The notes under the pieces are model-generated. The model was not told the origin of the DNA and did not search any database. It worked only from the letters and a program-made list of their open reading frames with translations. Made by a program: the position numbers and the translations under genes. A DNA stretch of 64,000 nt from Roseateles_B flavus (lineage in GTDB: Bacteria > Pseudomonadota > Gammaproteobacteria > Burkholderiales > Burkholderiaceae_C). Location: positions 434,001-498,000 of the forward strand of contig NZ_JBDPZC010000002.1 in NCBI RefSeq assembly GCF_039872765.1. The letters run 5' to 3'. Shown piece by piece: positions 41,677 to 50,667 of this stretch; positions within the stretch are counted from its first letter, which is position 1, and each line of letters starts with the position of its first letter.

Positions 41677-43128
41677 TCACAGCGGCGGTGCGATGGACTC
41701 GGCGTAGTCGTACAGGGCTCCGAGGATCTCCTGGTTGCGCTCGTCCTCGGCGTGGTCGGCTTGCTCGCCCAGGGCGTCGATGCGCTCGAAGAAGGCGCTG
41801 AGGCTCAGGGCGCCGCCTTCGCCGCCATGCAGGCGTGCCACGCAGTGCTGCTGCCAGCGCGCCTGTTCGGCGTCCGTGAGGGAGCCGGGGAAGTTGCGGG
41901 CGCGGTAGCGGAACAGCAGCTCCTCCAGGCGCCCGTCCTCGAAGGCAATGCGGCCGGCGGCCACGCGCTCGGCCAGGGCGGCGCCGTCCAGGGTGCGCAG
42001 GCGCTGCAGCTGGCGGCGGTCCTCATTGCCGACGAAGCCGCCGTAGAGGTCCTCGTCCACGTCCAGGGGCGGCAGGGCTTCGCGCTGGTAGACCCGCGAC
42101 CACAGCCCCGCCAGCGCCCCGCCCTTCTCGGCCAGCAGCTGGGCATGGGCCAGGGCCTGCGCCTTGTCCAGGCCCCAGCGCTGGGCCAGGGCGTCGTTGA
42201 CGGTGGCCAGGTTGCCGATCACCACAGGCGACTTGTTGACGTGGATGGACTTGATGGGCAGGCGCATCTGCCCCTCGGGCAGCTCGGACTGACGGGTGAA
42301 GAGCCGTGCGCGCACGGCCTCGGCGTCCAGGGTGAAGAGCTCGGACGGGTCATGGGACAGATCCCAGACGATCAGCTCGTTCTTGTTGCTCGGGTGGGGC
42401 GCCAGGGGCCAGACCAGGGCCAGGCAGCCCCGCTCCACGCCGTACATGCCGGAGATGTGCCAGAAGGGGCGGTTCACCCCGATCTCCGCCCAGACCGCCT
42501 CCTTCTTGCGCAGCTTGAGGCAGAAGTCGAAAAGCCGGGGCTGCTTCTGGCGTACCAGGCGGGCCAGGGCAATGGTGGCCCGGACGTCGGACACCGCGTC
42601 ATGGGCCTGCTCGTGGGCCAGGCCGTTGGCGCGACTGAGGTCCTCCAGCTTGAAGGACACACGGCCGTCCTCATGGCGCGGCCACTCGATGCCCTCGGGG
42701 CGCAGGGCGAAGGTGCAGCGCAGCACGTCCAGCAGGTCCCAGCGGCCGCAGTCGTTCTGCCACTCGCGGGCGTAGGGGTCGATGAGGTTGCGCCAGAAGA
42801 GGAAGCGGGTGACCTCGTCGTCGAAGCGCAGGGTGTTGTAGCCCACGCCGACCGTGCCGGGCTGGGCCAGTGCGGCCTCGATGCGGGCGGCGAACTCGCG
42901 CTCCGGCACGCCCTCGGCCTGGCATTGCTGGGGCAGGATGCCGGTCAGCAGGCAGGACTCGGGGTCGGGCAGGTAGTCCGGCGAGGGCTGGCAGTAGAGG
43001 GCCAGGGGCTCGCCGATCTCGTTGAGCTCGGCATCGGTGCGGATGCCGGCGAACTGGGCGGGGCGGTCATGGCGCGGCACGCGGCCGAAGGTCTCGTAGT
43101 CGTGCCAGAGAAAGCTGAGGGTCTGCAT
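41677..43128 (-). CDS. sbcB: Exodeoxyribonuclease I
   Basis: This 483-aa enzyme degrades single-stranded DNA 3' to 5' and acts in recombination and mismatch repair. The DEDDh exonuclease motifs are seen: WHDYETFG (Asp and Glu), YNTLRFDDEV, and AHDAVSDVRATIALA (His and Asp). The SH3-like and C-terminal helical parts of ExoI follow. Length agrees with E. coli ExoI (475 aa). It stands alone between prsT and the S9 peptidase gene. Confidence 0.95.
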   Translation of the reverse strand: MQTLSFLWHDYETFGRVPRHDRPAQFAGIRTDAELNEIGEPLALYCQPSPDYLPDPESCLLTGILPQQCQAEGVPEREFAARIEAALAQPGTVGVGYNTLRFDDEVTRFLFWRNLIDPYAREWQNDCGRWDLLDVLRCTFALRPEGIEWPRHEDGRVSFKLEDLSRANGLAHEQAHDAVSDVRATIALARLVRQKQPRLFDFCLKLRKKEAVWAEIGVNRPFWHISGMYGVERGCLALVWPLAPHPSNKNELIVWDLSHDPSELFTLDAEAVRARLFTRQSELPEGQMRLPIKSIHVNKSPVVIGNLATVNDALAQRWGLDKAQALAHAQLLAEKGGALAGLWSRVYQREALPPLDVDEDLYGGFVGNEDRRQLQRLRTLDGAALAERVAAGRIAFEDGRLEELLFRYRARNFPGSLTDAEQARWQQHCVARLHGGEGGALSLSAFFERIDALGEQADHAEDERNQEILGALYDYAESIAPPL

Positions 43129-43207
43129 GGGCCCGCACGATACTCCATCCGGGAGGGCTCGGCGCCGGCCCCATCCGCAGCAAGGCGGACGAGGCCGGCC
43201 CCCGCCC

Positions 43208-45199
43208 TCAGCCCCTGGGCGCCAGGACCTGGGCCAGGAACTTCTCCAGATGGCCGAAGAGCTGGTCGCGGTAGGCCTGGTGGCTCAGTTGGTGGTCGCC
43301 CTTGTCGAAGGTATGGAAGCTGTGGACCTTCCCGGCCTTCTTCAGGGCCTCGGCCATCTTGACCGAGTGCTTGTAGTCCACCTGACGATCGTGCGTGCCA
43401 TGCAGCAGCACGACGGGCACCTTGATCTTCTGGGCATGGAGCACGGGCGAGGTGCTGCGCAGGCGCTCGACATCGTCGCGGGCATCGCCGATCTGGCGGC
43501 GCACGGCCTCGCGGCGACTGCCCTGGCCGGCGTCATCGACGAAATCGATCAGGTCGGTCACGGGCGCGAAGGCAAAGGCCCCTCGGTAGAGGTCCGGTGT
43601 CTTGACCGCCCCCATCAGCGCCGCATAGCCGCCGTAGCTGGCCCCCACGATGGCCACGCGGGAGGGATCTGCCCACTTGCTGTCCACGCAGTGACGGACC
43701 ACATCCTCCAGGTCGTCCTGCATTTCCAGGCCCCAACGTCGCAGTCCGGCTTCCATGTAGGCCTCGCCATAGCCGGTCGAGCCGCGGAAGTTGGGCTGGA
43801 CCACCAGGTAGCCGCGGTCGGCGATGAAGGCGGCCCAGGCGTCGAATTCGAGCCCGTCAGCGGCCTGCGGCCCGCCGTGCGGCATGATGACCACCGGTAG
43901 CCTCTCGTTGCTCTCGGCCCCCGGGGGGTAGGTGACGAAGGCATGCAACTCCATGCCGTCCCGGGCCTTGTAGAGGAAGTGCTGCTTCTTGCCCAGGGGC
44001 TGTTTGTGCAGCTCGGGATAGGTCTGGGCCAGCAGCTTGATGCTCGGCGCGTCGCCGAGGTTGGCGATGTAGACGCTCTCGGGCTGCCCCGGGACCTCGG
44101 AGGTCAGGATGAAGTCCTGCCCGTTGCGGGCGCCGGCGTAAAGCATGTTGAAGCGCCCCGGCAGCGACTCGTCCAGCTCCTTCTGCCAGGCCTTGTAGCG
44201 CGGATCCCAGTAGAAGCTGGCCATCTCTCCCAGCACGGCCTTGCGGATGCCCACAGCTTCGCCGCGCTCGTCGTGGATCAGGCTGCCGTCCAGTGCATAG
44301 CGCTTGTCGGCGAGCTTCAGCACGGGCTTGCTGTCGGGCTTGCTGATGTCCAGAGTGAAGACGGCGGGCAGGCCCTCGTGCAGGGCCTGCAGGTACAGCT
44401 GGTCCGGGTCGAGGCCGAAGCCCAGCGGGTACATGCGCTCGCGGTCGAAGGCGGCGTAATGAGAGATCTGGCGCCAGTTCTTGCCATTGGCATCGCAGAC
44501 CCACACCGAGATGACGCCCTGCTCCGTGCGGCCGATGCCCACGCGCACCTGGTGGGAGGCGTCGGTGACCCAGTCGTAGATGCGATCGCGGGCGGTGAAG
44601 TAGGTGCTGCGCTCCGCGGTGTCCACGTTGACCTTGTAGACGGCGGTGTCGAACACCCGGTCACTGGCGGGCAGCTCCAGCAGGATGTGCTTGCCGTCTG
44701 GCAGGTAGTCCAGCACCTCGTCCTGGATCTGGGCCCAGCGCAGGTTCTTGGCCGAGGCGCCGCGGTTCTTGATCAGATTGATGGGGTTGCTGCCGTCGGC
44801 GTTGATGGCGACCAGGCGCGTCTCGGTGGTCGCCCACACGCCGAGGAAGTCGTCCTCGCGGTGCGAGGGGTAGCGCAGGCCCAGGATGAGCCGCTCGTTG
44901 TTGATCCAGCGGATCCAGCTGAAGATGAACTCCAGGTTGTCCGTGGTCATCAGGTTCTGCACGGGACCACCAGCCGCCGCACGGGTGACCAGCATGGTGC
45001 CGGACTCACCGTTGACGAGCGCGGCCAGCCGCTTGCCGTCGGGAGACAGAGAGACCTGCTCCATCAGCGGCCGGCGGCTGAAGCTGCGCAGGGGCAGCGG
45101 CGTGCGCGCCGCCTGGGCGCGGGCCAGATTCATCGCGGCGGGCAGGGCGGCCAGGCCCAGCATCTGTGCGCCGGTCGTCAGCACGGTTCTTCTCTTCAT
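43208..45199 (-). CDS. S9 family prolyl-oligopeptidase-like serine peptidase, probably Tat-exported
   Basis: This 663-aa protein has a signal peptide with a twin-Arg start (MKRRTVLTTG) ending ARAQA, so export by Tat is likely. A beta-propeller of about 370 residues is followed by an alpha/beta-hydrolase domain with Ser in GASYGGYAALMG (about 520), Asp in HGTHDRQVDY and His in KGDHQLS. The order and spacing match S9C peptidases that cut short peptides. The ATG at 45199 is preceded by GGAGG at six bases; the ATG at 45205 is too close to it. It is divergent from the PBP1A gene. Confidence 0.9.
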   Translation of the reverse strand: MKRRTVLTTGAQMLGLAALPAAMNLARAQAARTPLPLRSFSRRPLMEQVSLSPDGKRLAALVNGESGTMLVTRAAAGGPVQNLMTTDNLEFIFSWIRWINNERLILGLRYPSHREDDFLGVWATTETRLVAINADGSNPINLIKNRGASAKNLRWAQIQDEVLDYLPDGKHILLELPASDRVFDTAVYKVNVDTAERSTYFTARDRIYDWVTDASHQVRVGIGRTEQGVISVWVCDANGKNWRQISHYAAFDRERMYPLGFGLDPDQLYLQALHEGLPAVFTLDISKPDSKPVLKLADKRYALDGSLIHDERGEAVGIRKAVLGEMASFYWDPRYKAWQKELDESLPGRFNMLYAGARNGQDFILTSEVPGQPESVYIANLGDAPSIKLLAQTYPELHKQPLGKKQHFLYKARDGMELHAFVTYPPGAESNERLPVVIMPHGGPQAADGLEFDAWAAFIADRGYLVVQPNFRGSTGYGEAYMEAGLRRWGLEMQDDLEDVVRHCVDSKWADPSRVAIVGASYGGYAALMGAVKTPDLYRGAFAFAPVTDLIDFVDDAGQGSRREAVRRQIGDARDDVERLRSTSPVLHAQKIKVPVVLLHGTHDRQVDYKHSVKMAEALKKAGKVHSFHTFDKGDHQLSHQAYRDQLFGHLEKFLAQVLAPRG

Positions 45200-45392
45200 C
45201 CACATCCTCCTTGACCCCAGATTGCGAGGCAGCAGCATTCTCCGCGCCGACCCGACCGCGCACGGGTCTGGAGCCTCAGGGTTTTCCATCTTTTTCCCCC
45301 GCCTGGGGGAAGTCATCCAACATGCGGACCGGCATGGGGCCGGGGCCGGCGCGCGGCCCATAATCCAGCGCATTGCCGAGCCCCCGCTTCCC

Positions 45393-47720
45393 ATGACCTT
45401 GATCAAGCCCCCCCTGCCCTGCTCCGCCCGTCGCGCCCAGCAGGGATGGATCTCCCGCAAGCTGCTGCTGTGGATCGGACTCGGCCTGCCGCTGGCCCTG
45501 CTGCTGCTGCTGGGCGTGGCTGCCGCCTTCATCTACCCCTCCCTGCCCTCGCTGGACAAGCTGACCGACTACCAACCGAAGCAGCCCCTGCGCATCTACA
45601 CCTCCGACGAGGTGCTGATCGGTGAGTTCGGCGCCGAGCGCCGCAGCTACCTGCCGCTGAAGGACATCCCCAAGCGCATGCAGGATGCGCTGCTGGCCGT
45701 CGAGGATTCGGCCTTCTACGAGCATGGCGGCATCAGCTACACGGGCATCCTGCGGGCGATGCTCAGCAACACCGTCAGCAGCCGCAAGCAGGGCGCGTCC
45801 ACCATCACGCAGCAGCTGGCGCGCGACCTCTACCTGACCAAGCGCCAGCTCTACAGCCGCAAGTTCATCGAGATGCTGCTGGCCCTGAAGATCGAGAGCC
45901 AGCTCCCCAAGGAGAAGATCCTCGAGGTCTACATGAACCAGATCTACCTGGGGCAGAAGGCCTATGGCTTCGAGGCCGCGGCGCAGACCTACTTCGGCAA
46001 GTCGCTCAAGGACCTGGATGTGGCCGAGACCGCCATGCTGGCCGGCCTGCCGCAGAACCCGGCCTATGCCAACCCGGTCGCCAACTTCCAGCGCGCCAAG
46101 CGCCGCCAGCTGCTGGTGCTGGAGCGCCTCAAGGACACCGGCGTGATCACCCCCGAGGAGCATGACCGCGCCCGCGAAGAGAAGCTGCACATCCGCAGCA
46201 GCCAGGACGAACGCCTGCACGGTGAGTACGTGGCCGAGCTCGTGCGCCAGCAGGTCTTCGCCCAGTACGGCGAGGAGGCCTACACGCTGGGCCTCAAGGT
46301 CTACACCACCCTCGTCGCCGACCAGCAGCAGGCGGCCTACCGCGGCCTGCGCAAGACCCTGCTGGAGTACGAGCGCCGCCGTCCGTGGCGCGGCCCAGAA
46401 GGCTTTGTGGAGCTGCCCGACGAGCCCGCCGAGGAGGACGCCGCCATCACGCAGGCCCTCGCCGAGCACCCGGACAACGACGAGCTGCGCGCCGCCGTCG
46501 TGACCAAGGTCGCGGGCGGCAAGGTCTATGCCTCGCTGCAGAGCGGGGACGAGCTCCAGATCAGCGGCGACGGGCTGCGCGCCCTGGGCAATGCGCTGTC
46601 GGACAAGGCGCGGCACGAGCTGCAGGTCCGCCGTGGCTCCATACTGCGGGTGCTGAAGGGCTCGCCCACCAAGGAGTACCCGCAAGGCGCCTGGGCGGTG
46701 ACGCAATCGCCCGAGGCCGAGGGCGCACTGGTGGCCATGGCGCCTGACAGCGGCGAGGTGCGCGCCCTGGTGGGCGGCTTCGATTTCAACCGCAACAAGT
46801 TCAACCACGCCACCCAGGCCTACCGCCAGCCGGGGTCCAGCTTCAAGCCCATCGTCTACTCGGCCGCGCTGGAGCTGGGCGTCACGCCCAACACCCTGAT
46901 CAACGATGCGCCCCTGGTCTATGACAACTGGGAGCCGCGCAACTACGACGGCAGCTACGACGGCCCCATGCCCATGCGCACGGCCCTGGCCAAGTCCAAG
47001 AACATGGTGACCATCCGTCTGCTGGAACAGGTCAGCCCGCCGCGGGCACGGCAATGGGCGGGGCGCTTCGGCCTGGACGTGGACCGGCAGCCCGACAACC
47101 TCACCCTGGCCCTGGGCTCGGGCTCGGTGACGCCCATGCAGATGGCGGGCGCCTATGCCGTGTTCGCCAATGGCGGCCAGCTGCGCAAGCCGGTGATCAT
47201 CCAGCGCATGATCGACGCCAAGGGTCAGGTCTTGTTCCAGGCCCCGGCGCTGGCCGAGGGCGAGCCTGCCATCTCGGCGCGCAACGCCTTCACCATCAGC
47301 AGCCTGCTGCAGGAAGTGACGACGCGGGGCACGGCGGCGCGTGCCGCCGGCCAGCTCAAGCGGACCGACCTCTACGGCAAGACCGGCACCACCAATGATT
47401 CCGTGGACGCCTGGTTCGCCGGCTTCCACCCGCGCATGGCCGCCGTGGTGTGGATCGGCTATGACAACCCGCGCAGCCTGGGTGACCGCGAAAGCGGCGG
47501 CGGCCTGGCCCTGCCCGCCTGGATCAGCTTCATGGAAGTGGCCCTGCGCGGCGTGCCGCCCTCCGAGCTCCAGCCGCCCAGCGAAGGCCTGGTGCGCGAA
47601 GGCCAGGAATGGATCTTCGAGGAGTTCGCCGGTCCGGCGGGGCTGCAGCAGATCGGCCTCACGGCCGCGCCGGCCGGCGCGGCTTCAGCGGCCTCCAGCG
47701 CGGCAAGCTCGGTGCCCTGA
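45393..47720 (+). CDS. mrcA: Penicillin-binding protein 1A
   Basis: This 775-aa bifunctional enzyme builds peptidoglycan in the periplasm. It has a short cytoplasmic tail and one membrane segment (LLLWIGLGLPLALLLLLG), the GT51 glycosyltransferase with catalytic Glu in AVEDSAFYEHGG and the QGASTITQQLARDL motif, an OB-like insert, and a transpeptidase with PGSSFKP (Ser near 482), SKN and KTGTT (near 663). It is shorter than E. coli PBP1a (850 aa), as in many Burkholderiales. The start at 45393 gives a usual N-terminus. It is divergent from the S9 peptidase gene. Confidence 0.94.
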   Translation: MTLIKPPLPCSARRAQQGWISRKLLLWIGLGLPLALLLLLGVAAAFIYPSLPSLDKLTDYQPKQPLRIYTSDEVLIGEFGAERRSYLPLKDIPKRMQDALLAVEDSAFYEHGGISYTGILRAMLSNTVSSRKQGASTITQQLARDLYLTKRQLYSRKFIEMLLALKIESQLPKEKILEVYMNQIYLGQKAYGFEAAAQTYFGKSLKDLDVAETAMLAGLPQNPAYANPVANFQRAKRRQLLVLERLKDTGVITPEEHDRAREEKLHIRSSQDERLHGEYVAELVRQQVFAQYGEEAYTLGLKVYTTLVADQQQAAYRGLRKTLLEYERRRPWRGPEGFVELPDEPAEEDAAITQALAEHPDNDELRAAVVTKVAGGKVYASLQSGDELQISGDGLRALGNALSDKARHELQVRRGSILRVLKGSPTKEYPQGAWAVTQSPEAEGALVAMAPDSGEVRALVGGFDFNRNKFNHATQAYRQPGSSFKPIVYSAALELGVTPNTLINDAPLVYDNWEPRNYDGSYDGPMPMRTALAKSKNMVTIRLLEQVSPPRARQWAGRFGLDVDRQPDNLTLALGSGSVTPMQMAGAYAVFANGGQLRKPVIIQRMIDAKGQVLFQAPALAEGEPAISARNAFTISSLLQEVTTRGTAARAAGQLKRTDLYGKTGTTNDSVDAWFAGFHPRMAAVVWIGYDNPRSLGDRESGGGLALPAWISFMEVALRGVPPSELQPPSEGLVREGQEWIFEEFAGPAGLQQIGLTAAPAGAASAASSAASSVP

Positions 47721-47837
47721 CACCGCGGGCTTCGCCAAGGCGGGTGAGATCAGGCCTGGGTGGTCAGGGCTGGGTAACCTGGCCCATCCACGCAGCACCG
47801 CTCCACCAGCCCGGACGCCAATGGAACCGCAGCGACC

Positions 47838-49151
47838 TCAGGGCTTGCCGCCGCCCGTGCCAGGCAGGCGCTGCAGCGAGCCGCCTTCCAACCAGCGCTG
47901 CACGGCCTGCAGCTCCGCCGCGGCGTCGGCCGGCCCCTGCAGCTCGGGCAGCAGGATGTCGGGCAGGACGCCGAAGGCATCGACGGGCAGCTGCGGCAGG
48001 CGCAGGCTGCGCGAGGTGGCATACCAGAGGTCACGGCGGCCGGACGGCAGGGTGAAGGGTCGCATATTGCTGTAGTCCAGCGCGCCGAAGCTGGGCCGCC
48101 CCAGGAGCTTGACGCCCAGGCCCTGGCGCACCGTCAGCAGGAACTGCTCGCAGGAGCTGCCGCAGTCCCGGTCCATCAGCACGGCCACCTTCTGCGGCCG
48201 GCGCTTCTCGGGCACCACGCTGCGCTCGTAGACGAAGCGGTCGGCCTGCACGCGCGCCCAGGCGCCCGAGGGCACCGCCCGCAGCGCGGCCAGCACCGAT
48301 TGCGCGAACAGCACGCAGGCGGCGTCGCCCGGGGCATAGCGTGCGCAGATCTGCTCGTGGGCACGCTGGTTGGCTGGCGTGGACAGCCACTCCACGCCCA
48401 CGCTCACCGGCTGCTCGGCGAGCAGCCAGGGCAGCAGGGGCGCATAGCTGCTGTCGGCGCCGCCGTCGTTGTCGCGCACATCGATGATCCAGTTGGGCCG
48501 GCTCAGCAAGGCGGCCCGCTGCTTGCGCAGCAGGGTCTCCAGGGCCGCACGGTGCTGCGGCGAGAAGCTGGGCAGGTGGATGACCAGCGTGCGAGGCGTC
48601 AGCAGGCGTAGTGTGGGCTGGCGGGCGCCGGACGCCGGCTCGGGAGCGGGGGGCGCGGTCGCGGCGCTGGCAGGCGCGGCACCCGGCGCGGCGGCCGCCT
48701 GCGCCTCCGCACCGGGGCTGCTGCTCACCCACAGATGGCCCTTGCGCCAGTGCTTCAGGTAGCTGTTGAGCAGGGCCAGGCAGGCCTTGTCATCGGCGAT
48801 CTGGGCCGCCTCGCTGCGGGCCTTGAGCAAGGCCGCCGCCATGGACTGCTCGCCGCGCTGAGGCAGCAGTTCGCGTGCGCCGGCATCGTTCTCCATCAGG
48901 AAGGCTGGCATGGCCTCGAGGTCCTTGGCACAGGCATCGCCGGCGCCCAGCGCATGCTCGGCCGCCTGCACGCCCTGAGCCCACGCCGGGCACGCGGCAG
49001 CCAGGCACGCGGCCATCAGCCAGCCTGTCGTCCGGGCGTGCATCCAGGCATGCCCGCGGGCCTGCCTCCGGGTCGCGGGCCCTGCCGGGGCCTGCGCCCC
49101 GCCGGACTGGGCGCCGCGCCCTGCTGCTTGCGATGCTGACGACTGCTTCAT
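47838..49151 (-). CDS. S41-like C-terminal processing peptidase homologue, exported
   Basis: This 437-aa protein has an S41 tail-protease core: IIDVRDNDGG, the nucleophile-type Ser in DRDCGSSCEQFLL (about residue 333), and FGALDYSN. There is a Cys on each side of the active Ser, suggesting a disulphide in the periplasm. I see no PDZ domain; instead an Ala/Pro linker follows an N-terminal helical region. The ATG at 49151 has AGGAGG upstream; the signal peptide (WLMAACLAAACPAWAQ) then starts after an unusual N-region of about 40 residues. Start at the internal ATG (MHARTTGW) is the alternative. Confidence 0.82.
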   Translation of the reverse strand: MKQSSASQAAGRGAQSGGAQAPAGPATRRQARGHAWMHARTTGWLMAACLAAACPAWAQGVQAAEHALGAGDACAKDLEAMPAFLMENDAGARELLPQRGEQSMAAALLKARSEAAQIADDKACLALLNSYLKHWRKGHLWVSSSPGAEAQAAAAPGAAPASAATAPPAPEPASGARQPTLRLLTPRTLVIHLPSFSPQHRAALETLLRKQRAALLSRPNWIIDVRDNDGGADSSYAPLLPWLLAEQPVSVGVEWLSTPANQRAHEQICARYAPGDAACVLFAQSVLAALRAVPSGAWARVQADRFVYERSVVPEKRRPQKVAVLMDRDCGSSCEQFLLTVRQGLGVKLLGRPSFGALDYSNMRPFTLPSGRRDLWYATSRSLRLPQLPVDAFGVLPDILLPELQGPADAAAELQAVQRWLEGGSLQRLPGTGGGKP

Positions 49152-49252
49152 GGTCGTGCCTCCTCCTGCATTCTTGTGCTGCACAGGCACGCCTCATGCC
49201 TGCGTCCGGGTCCGGGCGGCCTCCTCGCTCCCGGCCTTGGCGGGCCAGGGTC

Positions 49253-50374
49253 TCAGCGCCGGCGTACCACCAGGCTGCCCACGGAGTAGCCGGCACCGAA
49301 GGAGCAGATCACACCCGTGTCACCCGGCTTCAGATCGGCGCGGTGGCGGTGGAAGGCGATGATGGAGCCCGCCGAGGCGGTGTTGGCGAACTCGTCAAGG
49401 ATCAGCGGCGCGACGTCCGAGCCGGCCTCGCCACCCACCAGCTTCTTGACGATCAGCTGGTTCATGCCCAGGTTCGCCTGGTGCAGCCAGTAGCGGCGCA
49501 CGGCCGTGGTCTCCAGGCCCAGTGCGGCGACATGCGCCTCGATATGGGCGGCCGCCACCGGCACCACCTCCTTGAAGACCTTGCGGCCCTCCTGGCGGAA
49601 GGTCTTGTCGCGGGCCAGGGGGTCGCTGTCCTCGCTGCGGTTCATGAAGCCGAAGTTGTTGCGGATGTTGTTGGAGAACTGCGTGGCCAGCTTGCTGCCC
49701 AGCACCTCCCACTGCTCGGCCGCCACGGCCTCGTCGGCACGCTCCACGAGCAACGCCGTGCAGACGTCGCCGAAGATGAAATGGCAGTCGCGGTCCTTCC
49801 ACTCCAGGTGGGCCGAGGTGATCTCGGGGTTCACCACCAGCACGCAGCGCGAGGCGCCGCTGCGCACGGCGTTCCAGGCCTGCTCCAGCGCGAAGGTGGC
49901 CGAGGAGCAGGCCACGTTCATGTCGAAGCCATAGCCGCCGGCACCCAGCGCCTGCTGGATCTCGACGGCCATGGCCGGGTAGGCGCGCTGCATGTTGGCG
50001 GCGGCGCAGATGACCATGTCCACGTCCTTGCCCTCGCGGCCGGCGGCGGCCAGGGCCTGGCGCGCGGCGTCGACGGCGATCTCGGCCATCAGGGAGAGTG
50101 CCTCGTCCGGGCGCTCGGCGAAGCGGGGGTACATGCGCGCCGGGTCCAGCACGCCCTCCTTCTCCAGCACATAGCGCTGCTTGATGCCCGAGGCTTTCTC
50201 GATGAACTCGACGCTCGAGTGGCACAGCGGCTGCACCGTGCCGGCCGCGATGGCCTCGGCCTGCTCGGCATTGTGGCGGTCCACATAGGCGTTGAAGGCC
50301 TGGACCAGCTCGGCGTTGCTGATGGTGTGAGGCGGCTGGTAGAGGCCGGTACCGCTGATGACGACTGCGTGCAT
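49253..50374 (-). CDS. Beta-ketoacyl-ACP synthase III-like protein
   Basis: The 373-aa thiolase-fold enzyme has the KAS III triad Cys in NVACSSATFALE (about 154), His in YWLHQANLGMNQ and Asn in FANTASAGS. It is longer than housekeeping FabH (about 320 aa) because of an N-terminal insert around residues 30-70 and others in the middle. It matches the group annotated as beta-ketoacyl-ACP synthase III outside fab operons, including DarB-like enzymes that make dialkylresorcinols and cyclohexanediones. No partner gene is nearby, so the product is unknown. The ATG at 50374 gives a usual start, MHAVVISGTGLY. Confidence 0.85.
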   Translation of the reverse strand: MHAVVISGTGLYQPPHTISNAELVQAFNAYVDRHNAEQAEAIAAGTVQPLCHSSVEFIEKASGIKQRYVLEKEGVLDPARMYPRFAERPDEALSLMAEIAVDAARQALAAAGREGKDVDMVICAAANMQRAYPAMAVEIQQALGAGGYGFDMNVACSSATFALEQAWNAVRSGASRCVLVVNPEITSAHLEWKDRDCHFIFGDVCTALLVERADEAVAAEQWEVLGSKLATQFSNNIRNNFGFMNRSEDSDPLARDKTFRQEGRKVFKEVVPVAAAHIEAHVAALGLETTAVRRYWLHQANLGMNQLIVKKLVGGEAGSDVAPLILDEFANTASAGSIIAFHRHRADLKPGDTGVICSFGAGYSVGSLVVRRR

Positions 50375-50471
50375 GGACAAATCCTGTGGGCGGCGCCTGG
50401 GGCGCCTGCTGAAGCGGGCAAGTGTAGCGAGCAGCCCAGCACGCTCCATTGGCGGCTTCCCCCAGATCCGC

Positions 50472-50502
50472 TTGCACTGCGGACAGGCATTCCGCGTAGA
50501 AT
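50472..50502 (+). promoter_or_regulatory. Candidate guaC promoter
   Basis: TTGCAC (50472-50477) and TAGAAT (50497-50502) are separated by 19 bases. Transcription would start near 50509, at or just before the terminator-like hairpin. Confidence 0.45.
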
Positions 50503-50508
50503 CAATCA

Positions 50509-50538
50509 CCGGGCCCAAATTTTGGCGCCCGGTTTTTT
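50509..50538 (+). terminator. Terminator-like hairpin in the guaC leader, possible attenuator
   Basis: CCGGGC and GCCCGG form a stem, extended inwards by CCA/TGG, and six T follow. No plus-strand gene lies upstream to be terminated, and guaC starts 130 bases later. It therefore looks like a premature terminator of guaC, or marks the end of a very short RNA. Confidence 0.65.
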
Positions 50539-50667
50539 GTGCCCGCACCTTGCCCCGCTGCAAGGCCTCGCGGATCCACAAGCTTCTGACCGGGACTCCA
50601 AGTCAAGCGCTCGCAGCCGAGGCCGTGCACTGCACCAACGCACGCCGCAATGCGACTCCCTTGAACC

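Noticed and set aside
47220..47236. A further copy of the dispersed motif (GGGTCAGGTCTTGTT) inside the PBP1A gene
   Set aside because: It is in coding sequence that is conserved for protein reasons and differs at the end, so it may be chance.
45276..47429. 717-codon antisense frame over the PBP1A gene
   Set aside because: PBP1A has intact GT51 and transpeptidase motifs on the plus strand; the antisense product is low-complexity.
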